64,000 nt of DNA from NCBI GenBank assembly GCA_019426215.1, contig CM033399.1, positions 37,395,022-37,459,021 on the forward strand, written 5' to 3'. Origin of the DNA: Buddleja alternifolia. Lineage: Eukaryota; Streptophyta; Magnoliopsida; Lamiales; Scrophulariaceae. Numbering within the stretch: position 1 is the stretch's first letter; each line of letters opens with the position of its first letter. The notes beneath the pieces were generated by a model. That model had not been told where the DNA came from. It did no database searches and saw only the letters and a list, made by a program, of their open reading frames with translations. This document shows positions 55,385 through 64,000 of this stretch, one piece after another. A program made the translations under genes and the position numbers.

Positions 55385-55960
55385 ATTACCCAGGATCCAT
55401 GTATTTTTAATTGAGTTTTGGTAGACCCGAACCACACGACCCGATAGACCCGGATCCTCAGCAATTGATGCACAACCGATGAAGCCCGGAGATCATGGCA
55501 CGTGTCCCCCCCATCTGTACACCATGTTCTCCACTATAAATACCCAATTTTATTTATTACTTTGAGGTACGACATTTATTACTCCATATTTGCTATAATG
55601 ACCTCGATTTTTTTGTCTTTACTGACTTGAATATCAGAGAGTTTAAGTTGGGATAACCCCAACTTGACCCTAAAGAGTGTGTTTTGATTAATTTCAGGTT
55701 GTTCCAATTTAGGAGATTCACGAAGTGTTCAAGCCAAACTTCACTGAGGAGAGTGATGTTCATTTTGGGCCCAAATCAAACTTAAATAAAATTCTACGAG
55801 TTTACTGAATTCAAGTACGAATCGAGTTTAAGTACCACATATTTTATTTAAAATTAATCTTGTCCAGCTTAAACCGAGCTTCAAAAAACTCATCAAAATT
55901 CCAGAGTAATGGAAGTTGATAAAATTCTAGAAACGCTTGGTGGAGTTAACTAACTAACAA
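55385..55960 (+). mobile_element. TAT-like LTR remnant
   Basis: Same layout as 53735-54300 and 47030: acccgacc-type U3, cacgtgtc, then ccactataaataccc near 55530, then tttattact. The 3' part grades into a GAGTTCG-type repeat. Ends not defined. It lies about 0.4 kb upstream of the AP2/ERF gene. Confidence 0.45.
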
Positions 55961-56135
55961 ATTAAAGCTCTAATTGAGATTAAAATAAGAAATGGAGTAA
56001 TTAAAAATTATACACGTGGTTCTTGAGTATATGACCCTACCGCGTTATGTCAATTGTTCCATCAAATGAAATGAAATGTGGATCATTTTCATTCATTTCA
56101 TGATTATTTCTCGCAAAATCATAAACAACCCTCTA

Positions 56136-56145
56136 CGCTATATTT
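56136..56145 (+). promoter_or_regulatory. Possible TATA box of the AP2/ERF gene
   Basis: gctatattta about 250 bp before the chosen ATG is a candidate. A (TA)n-rich run at 56248-56280 is an alternative. Without transcript data the start of transcription is uncertain. Confidence 0.3.
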
Positions 56146-56390
56146 ACGCTCATTTGGACTTTCCTTTTCAATTCAACACGCTACGACCACTAACCTTCAA
56201 ACTTACAAATCACAAATCAGCCATGGATACTATTTGGACTGTGATCCATACATATATATACACACATATATATATATACACACACACATCACTCAGCCGC
56301 CAAAACAATTGTTCTCAATCTTACAATTTTGTCTCGGGACCGCTGCAAATCTCCCCTTTTTTTCCATTCATTTATATCAACAAAAAAACA

Positions 56391-56999
56391 ATGGTTAAAA
56401 CAGCGGCTTCATCGACGTCGATTAATGTAGCCGAGCCGAGGAGTAATGAAGTGAAGTACAAAGGCGTACGGAAGAGGAAGTGGGGGAAATACGTGTCCGA
56501 AATACGGCTCCCCAACAGCCGGGAGCGTATATGGCTCGGCTCGTACGACACGGCGGAGAAAGCCGCAAGAGCTTTCGACGCCGCCTTGTTCTGCCTCCGC
56601 GGCCACAACGCTAAGTTCAACTTCCCCGACGATCAGCCCAACATCGCCGGCGGCCAGTCGCTCACGCCGGATGTTATTCAAGCCGTGGCGCAGCAGTACG
56701 CTAATAGTTATAGCGCCGGCAGCTCAAGTAATCAGCCGCAGCAGCCCGCGAATGGCGGAGACGGCACGTGGAATTCGGATGGGGCAGGGCGAAGGGACTC
56801 GTTCGATTGGTCGTTTTTGGACACGTTGGATTCGAGTAATGTAGAAAATGCGGGCAATGTTTCTGATTTCGGGCTTTTTCACGACCCTGAAGACATGTAC
56901 ATGTCACATCATTTTGCAGATAGGCAGAACGACGACGAAGATGACGAGGATCAGCATGGAAATGGTGGTAATGTGCAATCATTTCTCTGGAATTTCTGA
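56391..56999 (+). CDS. AP2/ERF transcription factor, DREB type (ERF016-019-like)
   Basis: Intronless, 202 residues, intact. The single AP2 domain spans about residues 22-79 (YKGVRKRKWGKYVSEIR through FNFP). Position 14 of the domain is Val, as in DREB proteins. Position 19 is Leu where CBF/DREB1 have Glu and ERFs Asp, which fits the ERF016-ERF019 group by memory. It should be nuclear and bind DRE/GCC-like promoter elements through the three-stranded sheet. The C-terminal half is Ser/Gln/Asn- and Asp-rich (DDEDDEDQ) and ends SFLWNF, a likely activation region. The start is the ATG in acaATGG after an A-rich leader; an in-frame ATG at 56076 would add 105 residues unlike any AP2 protein. GC is far higher than in the surroundings. 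The exact orthologue is not decided. Confidence 0.93.
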   Translation: MVKTAASSTSINVAEPRSNEVKYKGVRKRKWGKYVSEIRLPNSRERIWLGSYDTAEKAARAFDAALFCLRGHNAKFNFPDDQPNIAGGQSLTPDVIQAVAQQYANSYSAGSSSNQPQQPANGGDGTWNSDGAGRRDSFDWSFLDTLDSSNVENAGNVSDFGLFHDPEDMYMSHHFADRQNDDEDDEDQHGNGGNVQSFLWNF

Positions 57000-57272
57000 T
57001 CGTCTGAATTTTAATGATCAGAGTAATTAATTAATCTGATGATTATTGACTTTGTAGAGCTTCCCGGTTATTGTAGTGCTACATTTAGTGTGATTTATTG
57101 AGGTAAGTGGATATTGCTGCCCAGTTTTTGTTTTCGGGAAATAATCATATACCTTAATAATCACAAAAATACAGTAATAGATAGCTAGCTAATGATAATA
57201 TTACATGTTATAGTTGTAATTGTACGAAGCGTACACTGTACACCACCGTACTGCTATAAAATAATTATAGTA

Positions 57273-57278
57273 AATAAA
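57273..57278 (+). terminator. Possible polyadenylation signal
   Basis: aataaa about 275 bp after the AP2/ERF stop codon, in an A+T-rich context. It is the only canonical hexamer I noticed there. 57279-57710 holds nothing else. Confidence 0.45.
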
Positions 57279-57710
57279 GTTTCAGTGATCAATATTATTA
57301 ATATATATTTGATTGTCTCCTTTAATTTGTGAATAATTCAGATTTTTCAACTTCCAGTATTAGTGATAAGTGGAAGTAGACTGCATGCATGCACGCACCA
57401 TAAAATGGACAAAAAGCCTAGGTTGGGACATTAAATTTGGTCTGGATCTTCAGTCACATTAAAAAAAATTCAACTTCGAGACACGTGTGTGATTCATTTT
57501 ATGACACCAAAATGGGAAAAAAGATCTGAACCGCATTAGATTAATGAACGTTCATCGAATGATACTTAGCAAGACATAAAAGATTACATATAAGAGGGGG
57601 CATGATTTCAGTTCAAGAAAGTATTTTTGTCGGATCCAGGCTTAGCTTAGTGACAACGTACTGTTATCACTACGACAAAAAATAATATTAGTGACAACAT
57701 CTAAAGGGGA

Positions 57711-58945
57711 AAATTGTATTTTTAGTCCCATAACTTAGGCTATGTGCAATTTGATCCCAACACCACATTGCATTCCATATCTTTAAAAAATGTGCAAATT
57801 TGGTCCCTAGCCTAATGCCCATTAGTTCTTGGATAGAAGTAGCACGTGTCTGTCTCGTGCATGGGTAATTATGCAATTTATGTCCCATGATATTGGACCA
57901 AAATTGCACGTGGCCCAGGTATTGGGACTAAATTTGCACATGACCAAAGTTTGTTCCTTTCCATTTAAAAATTTATGAATTATGTAGGGTAATATCCATA
58001 ATCATATAATATGATATCTTATCTCTAGCAATGATATGGACATGTTTTGTTTGTCTTTGTATATGTTTATTTTTTTTATTTTACTAATCTATATCATGGC
58101 ATATCTAGTTAAAAGAAAAATTAGTACAATTTTAGGCAAAATTAAATTGTTGTGACTTGGGTGTAATTTATTAATTTTTTGTTATGTTTGGACAAAACAA
58201 AGGAAATTTAATTAAAAGTAAAAGAAAGAAAACAAAATTATAAATATAAATAATTACCTAAAAAAATCAAACTGAAAGTCGTGTGCAATTTAGTGTTAGC
58301 TCCAAGCTGCTGCCAAGTCCCTCTCTGTGCTGGGTAACTTGATTGATGATGTTTGTTTCCTTAGTTTATCGCTTTCGAGTTGTTCTTTCTCTTTTGTTAG
58401 ACGTTCGGGCAACAATGTGGCCCATTCGATTGCTCGTTCCGCTTTGGGGAACCAAGAAGGTGTTCTTGGTCTCCCTCTTCTTGTTTTTCAGCTCCAAGCT
58501 GTTGCCAAGTCCCTCTTTGTGCTGGGTGATTGATGATGTTTGTTTCTTTACGTTATCGCTTTCTAGCTGTTCTTTCTCTTTTGTTAGATGTTCGGGCAAC
58601 CATGTGGCCCATTCGATTGCTCGTTCCACTTTGGGGAACCAAGAGGATGTTCTTGGTCTCCCTCCTCTTGCTTTTGATGCTCTTGTTTCGGATTTTGTTT
58701 CGGAGTAATATATCATCGTTTTTTATCAAAAAAAAAACTTAGATTTTTGTGCAATATTGGTCCCAAGAACGAATTACCAGTTCACGTGAGAGGCACGCGC
58801 TATTTCCGTCTAAAAACTAATGAAAATTGAGGTTTGGGAGCTTGCACATTTTTCGAAAATATGGGATGCAATTTAGTGAGTTCTATGATATTAGGACCAA
58901 AATTGCACATAGCCTAAGTTATGGGACTAAAAATGCAATTTTTCA
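57711..58945. mobile_element. Long-TIR element carrying a LINE fragment
   Basis: The left 200 bp (tttttagtcccataacttag and on) recur inverted at the right end, close to identical over the outer 50 bp and patchier inward. No TSD is apparent. Without the LINE it is about 0.8 kb and has no transposase; long TIRs suggest a MULE-like or foldback element. Related phrases occur at 4653-4999. Confidence 0.65.
58300..58738 (+). pseudogene. LINE 3' fragment: RNase H end, duplicated
   Basis: The 3' end of a plant L1-type LINE: a frame with SFVRRSGNNVAHSIARSALG, the C-terminal RNase H block, then a poly-A run at 58728-58738. The last ~185 bp occur twice in tandem (58305-58490 and 58491-58690) with a few differences; the second has RCSGNHVAHSIARST. 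5'-truncated, dead. Frames of 68-121 codons on both strands derive from it. Confidence 0.75.
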
Positions 58946-59450
58946 CTTCTGATTGGCAATGTTAAAATTATAACGAGATATACATAATGAATGGCCACAA
59001 TTTTTGTTTTGTCACAATAAGCTAATATAAAATGTATGATTTGTTTATAATTAATAATGCACATTATTTCAAAAATAAGGCATGACTAATAAAAACATTA
59101 ATTTAAAAAAAGCGCCGAAATACTCATCACATTGAATAAATGTTGAACTTCACTATACTAATATATATATTTTGCTTTAAGTTTCTTTCACTACCAAATG
59201 AGGAGGGCTGATTTATAATCTGATGATCAGGAATATTAGCTAGCTTAGCATAGAGTTTGAATACAAAGAAAGAGTTATGAGGAAACTATAAAAGTTAGTT
59301 TTCTCGTTAATAAAGAATTTCAAACGTTATATATCAAACTTTAATTTCAAATCTTAATATATATTCAAAATTATTGAATTAAAGTATTGAAAATAACTAA
59401 GTCACTTATATATTATATTGTTCCAAGAAAACTACGTACTAAAAATCGAC

Positions 59451-59486
<36 letters not shown>

Positions 59487-59577
59487 TATATATGTACTCC
59501 GTATGTATAAGATGGGGTGACTGTTTTACGTGTGTGTGATGGAGCATTCAGATTGATAGAAAATAAATATATATAAT
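58946..59577. other. Non-coding stretch with (TA)n
   Basis: A+T-rich; (TA)n at about 59449-59475. No gene seen. Confidence 0.45.
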
Positions 59578-59818
59578 GTTGTAAATATTTTGTGATTTGT
59601 GTTTATAGAATAATAAATTGATGATAAACTCCATACTATTTTACTCAAACACAATTCACAATTGTTACTTTAGATTGTTGTAAATATTTTGTGATTTGTC
59701 TTTATAGAATAATAAAATTGATGATAAACTCCATACTATTTTACTCAAGCACAAATCACAATTGTTACTTTATATTGTTGTAAATATTTTGTGATTTGTG
59801 TTTATAGAATAATAAAAT
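59578..59818. repeat. 99/100-bp tandem repeat, ~2.4 copies
   Basis: Units begin gttgtaaatattttgtgat at 59578, 59677 and 59777. The first two are complete and the third is partial. Differences are few. Confidence 0.88.
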
Positions 59819-60535
59819 GATCTCAACAATATATTCAATGGAATTACCATAACTTCATAATATATAAATATAAATCAAATTGTATAATACTTGGTAAATA
59901 TGACCGTGTAGCAATGGAGAGTCACGACGGTGTTGTTGTTCTAAAGTCACGATTGCCTCCCTATGTGTAGATTCTCACGACTGATCACGACTCCAAATAA
60001 AACTCATTTGCTCACACCGATGTCTCAGCTTAGATGTACGTCCACGAGGAGACTAGGAACCAGTCCACTATCACATTACCAAAACACAAACTCTTATTGG
60101 GAGTATAAAATATATTCTCATAAAACCTTCACAATATCACTTGTGCCAACAAAATGAGTTATGACATTTTTATATAGTAAAATAGGATTTGACTATTATA
60201 AGACAATAATGAGGCCAATAACACCATTATCATATCATCATAAAATCACCATAAAATCAATAGTAAATAGGTCGAATAATGTTGTAATAAAATGGTCAAA
60301 ATCTCATAAAAATGAATCAACTAATGAGGCTATAAATCTAGAATAAATTAAAATTAAGATGACAGAAATAAAAGTTGTTGGAAATAAATAATGATTAAGA
60401 AATTTTAAAACTTATCTCCAACGTATAAGGGGAAAGGTCTTCATGGACGAATTGAAGGTGTGATCATTTTCATGGGGATTTTGTTGAAAAGAAAGCTAAT
60501 AATTAAGATTCTTAAGTCCAAAGATGAACAGTACG

Positions 60536-60572
<37 letters not shown>

Positions 60573-61137
60573 ATATATATGTTCACATGAAAGATCAGGT
60601 GATATATTTTGGCCGGTGATGAAAATGACGTATGGTGCTCGATTCATCGGGGTTGATTACTGCTAAAAGCCTCATCGTTATATATGTGTATATAACAGTC
60701 AAACCCGCCTCCTTTGTACCACCCAATATATATATATATGATTGTTCGTTAATGCACAGTCGTCGTAACTCATTTACACGTGGCGCTAGCTGCATGAATT
60801 AACATAATATCATACAGTACAGTTTTATTACTAGTCTTCTTCTTCCTCCTCTAATTTCTGGCCGGCGTAATATATACCTTGAAGTTCCAGCCAACCCAAC
60901 TCTGTGTGTCACAATGTGTGTGGAGATTAATATATTTTCCTAATTACACTTGACTGTGGAGTATAGACTCCACGTGAATAGCTATCTTTTGCATCTACGA
61001 ATCCTTTTATTAATCATTCAATTCACCCACTTTGTAAACTACACTTAGGTGTGACGGATAAAGGAGGTGACTAGAATTTTCCAACTTGTAATTAACACAA
61101 AACTTCTAAACGGTTTTTAATTTCTAATTTAACACTG
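59819..61137. other. Non-coding stretch
   Basis: No supported gene. (TA)n/(GT)n at about 60535-60580. Short frames of 60-70 codons lack recognisable domains. Confidence 0.45.
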
Positions 61138-61704
61138 ATGCAGGATCAAAATAATTCTCAGGTGATAATTGGGAACCTCAAAGAATGTGTATAGCGTAAC
61201 ATATGTAGTTTCGAGCTGGGATCCGACCTATTTCACGACAAACTAGAAAGATGGAGATTAGATTATAAACTGTAATTGACCGAATTAAGTTGCCTATGTA
61301 CCTACTTTCATAGAATCAAGTCTATTCGTAGTTCTGTAAGGTTACATGTAGCAATATTGGTAGAGTTCGTATACAACTGATTATACGAAGTCAAGGAAAG
61401 GGTAAACACTCAATCAGTCAATTAAAGCGTTTTTACGCTTTCCTTAACTTCGTATATCAGCTCTATACGAACTCGACCGATATTGATACATATATTCGTA
61501 CAGACCTACAAATAGACTTAATCCTATATATTAAAGTAGGTATGTAGGCAACTTGATTCGAACAAACTACTGCCGTCTATAATCTAATATCCATATTTCT
61601 AGTCTATCGTGAGAAATGTCGAATCCCAGCTCATCGCATATGTTACGAGATACACATTCTTCGAGGTTCGCAATTGTCACCTCTGAATTATTTTGATCCT
61701 GCAT
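61138..61704. mobile_element. Inverted pair of TAT-like LTR 3' halves
   Basis: Left arm 61138-61409 and right arm 61428-61704 are imperfect reverse complements (roughly four in five bases by eye) around a short loop. The outer ends are atgcaggatc and gatcctgcat. The phrase taggta(t/c)gtaggcaactt resembles R/U5 of the LTR at 53735. The right arm is followed by a PBS-like site, so it is an LTR 3' end in plus orientation and the left arm is its inverted partner. Confidence 0.7.
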
Positions 61705-61709
61705 AATTT

Positions 61710-61727
61710 TGGCGCCGTATGTGAAAA
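61710..61727 (+). other. PBS-like site
   Basis: TGGCGCCGTATGTGAAAA, six bases after the right arm. It is close to the TAT PBS at 52260 and 37123. The following 61728-62184 may be TAT leader but has no domain that I can see. Confidence 0.5.
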
Positions 61728-62184
61728 CAAGGTCATATGCCCTGCCCAAGCTCTTCTTATGATGTGTATGTAACTACTTCCTCACCTCGAATGGAGACGA
61801 GGGACTTGAGAGACTTATAAGTCTCAAGCTCCCCTCTCCCTAGCGAGACGCCTTTTAAGGACGAATTCGTAAGGCTTCGGTCAAAGCTGACAATACCTCG
61901 TGCAATGGCGTACACTGTGCGAGAAAGCAAGTACATGCCACATCAAACACAAACTTGATTGAGAAGACCTTTACACATGTTTTTGACAAAATTAAAAGTG
62001 AAACGTAATGTTTTTACATAATTAGAATACGTGCCAACTCTATATAAAAGTGATAATAATAATCTACGTACGTACTAAATATGAGACAGATATAATGCAT
62101 CATTTGCCATGCGATACGCTAGTAGTTCAACCCTTCACTCTCCACCAGAACATCGTTATTCGTGGTATTAGTCATCTTCACGGT

Positions 62185-62683
62185 CAAGGGCGGATCTACA
62201 GCCCATTAAGGGGGGGAGCAGTGCCCCCACTCAAAAAAAAAATTATAAATATATACATTTTTTTTAATTTAAATTTATAAATTGCATTAATGCCCCCAAA
62301 TTATTAAGTGCCTCCCTCAATTTTGAAAGTATTAAATGCCCCCCTCAATTTTAAAAAATTATTTTTTTACCTTACAAAATTTTTTATATTTGAATTTCGC
62401 CCCCCCTCAAGATCGAAAAATATCACGTTTTATCCCTTTACTTTGAGTTCGCCTCCCTAAAACCCAAAATTGTGGCTATAACAAAAGAGGTATAAGAGTA
62501 TAAATTATGTCAAAAGTTGTAATTGAACCTAATTCCTTATTATATTTTTCCCTATAAATATAGCGTACCGTACCGCTGGGGGCACCCCTCTTAACATATT
62601 GTATAGCTATATCACAACAATCTCATCCCCCTCGGTATAATCCCCGATGCCCCCACTGAACAAAATTTCTGAATCCGCCACTA
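62185..62683. mobile_element. hAT-like non-autonomous element
   Basis: Ends caagggcggatc and, inverted, tagtggcggatt. The 8-bp TSD is ttcacggt (62177-62184) against ttcacgat (62684-62691), one mismatch. 499 bp, with several runs of C/G near the ends (gtgccccc). No transposase. Confidence 0.6.
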
Positions 62684-62691
62684 TTCACGAT

Positions 62692-64000
62692 GGAGGGATT
62701 TCATTGTACTGGTATCTTAATTGCGTTGAACAGTAATTGTGACTAAAAGTCGAACTTTTTAAAAGTGACAAAAAAAAAACTTGGGGAGGGGGGGGGGGAG
62801 ATACAATTTTTGGAAAAATTTTTGCCCCTTTTCCTCCAAAAAAAAATCATACTTATTGTGAAATGTAATAAATGTACCAATATGACTCACCTCATTAATA
62901 AACTAATATAAAAAGAACATTTTGATTTGAAATAGTAATGGATAGGGGAGTAAATGAGTCGCGAGTCGAACGAATTGTTGTTCAAGTTTCATTAAATTAT
63001 AATCGAGCTTTAAAATTTGTATTTGAGTTTGTTTGATTGTTAATAGAGCTGAGCTCGCTTTAATCGAACCGAGCACGAGCTGAGCTCGAGTAGTTTGACT
63101 TTTTTTGCACACATTTTTATTAATTTTTACTAATCGAATCGAGCTCGAGTCGAGTTTTAAAACTTATCAAACACAAAAAGTTGTTCAAGCTTGGTTTGAT
63201 ACGCTGGCGAACCAAACTCAAATGAGCTTTTAGCGAACAAGCTCGATTCGAGTATCTAGTTGATTGATTGTCAACTATTTATTAGATACTCAATTTCATT
63301 TTTAATTGTCCAAAAATAATTACCAAGGCAATTGGATTACGCCAACTAATTACCAATTCTACAAAAAGCATCTGGAAAAGTCCACAAATAAGTGCTTTAA
63401 TCATTTCCTGCTACATACACCAAAGTGTGGAACGTTCTTCCTAGTTTGTGTTCAGACAACATAAATTAATATACTATATTAGCCACCTCCGTTTCGTTGA
63501 CCTTGGGTCAACGGTTAGGCTTCCAGATTTTCAGTTTCTGTTCCATCATTAAAAATGGGATAAGTACACTAACTACTCCACTTATTTAATGTAGTTATAA
63601 TACTGTTTATCTATTTTGAGCACATAACAAATAACCTCCCTCTTATAATTATAAAACCTTATAGTTCACTCATTCCTTTAGAAAACTAATGAAATTTGCT
63701 GACATTATCAAAAAATAAATTTCTAAATTTTCTATTTTGCACTTGAGGGGGTGAATGTAATTTTTCATATTAAAGATGAGGTAATTGTAACTTTTAATTT
63801 ATTTTACAATAAATAATTTTGTTAAAAACTTGTTTAACATCTATATATAATAAAATATAACCTTTGAGACTATCCAAATAAGTGCCTATGTGGATAGTCT
63901 AGTTGAACTCAATTCTGCCACATAAGTAATTGTATTATTTATCCATTGAATGGGGATAAATATAATTATCAATCTTTATCCGAAAGAATCAATTTTAAAA
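62692..64000. other. Non-coding end of window with GAGCTCG repeat
   Basis: 62945-63265 is a GAGCTCG/TCGAGC-rich repeat related to 45850-46085. The remainder is A+T-rich without a supported gene. Confidence 0.45.

Noticed and set aside
56076..56390. N-terminal extension of the AP2/ERF frame from an upstream ATG
   Set aside because: It is A+T-rich, contains TA-repeat-encoded residues and has no similarity to AP2 proteins; the ATG at 56391 has a good context and a normal family N-terminus.

Overview
This window reads as intergenic, retrotransposon-rich nuclear DNA of a flowering plant, very probably a eudicot. The evidence is the plant-specific Ty3/gypsy lineages (Athila and TAT), a CACTA element, plant LINEs, several MITEs, and one intronless plant AP2/ERF transcription-factor gene. 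I do not assign a species. Only one gene looks intact and cellular: the DREB/ERF-type AP2 gene at 56391-56999 (+). Almost every other long reading frame belongs to a decayed mobile element.

Layout. 1-11.4 kb holds a 190-bp satellite-like array with an internal inversion, a 1.76-kb antisense solo LTR (target-site duplication, TSD, GATAT), four copies of a small repeat ending in different microsatellites, several MITEs (one inside a (TA)n tract), an LTR rich in heat-shock-element-like motifs, and a 543-bp retroposon with a 20-bp perfect TSD. 11.5-37.8 kb is a TAT-clade Ty3/gypsy element on the minus strand. It is internally deleted (no protease or RT) but keeps two RNase H segments. An 18-kb Athila element on the plus strand (18858-36868, TSD AACTG) sits in its leader. 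That Athila copy itself carries three solo LTRs from three families (TSDs TCATA, ATTGC and G/CTAAC), so this is three-level nesting. Athila gag, protease, RT, RNase H, integrase and the third ORF are all recognisable but broken, mostly by single C-to-T-type stops.

38.1-43.1 kb holds a piece of a second Athila family: 3' leader, PPT, LTR, PBS, then an inverted copy of the same LTR. It is flanked by a 205-bp direct duplication of host DNA in place of the usual 5 bp. 47-54.3 kb contains a TAT-like LTR interrupted by a LINE derivative and by a 1.1-kb CACTA element full of hairpin subterminal repeats, then a rearranged TAT element whose two outer ends are both LTR 3' ends. 55.4-57.3 kb has an LTR remnant and the AP2/ERF gene. 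57.7-64 kb has a long-TIR element with a duplicated LINE tail inside, a 99-bp tandem repeat, a third inverted-LTR structure and a hAT-like MITE.

The most unusual signals are: (i) arrays of a quasi-palindromic CGCC(C/T)(A/G)GGCG motif, packed directly upstream of the Athila LTR TATA box and recurring in the gag-protease linker and the pol-ORF3 spacer; (ii) the 205-bp duplication around the inverted-LTR insertion; (iii) a filler insertion in a solo LTR apparently copied from two nearby host segments; and (iv) heat-shock-element clusters in a solo LTR. All coordinates come from reading by eye; no alignments or database searches were run.
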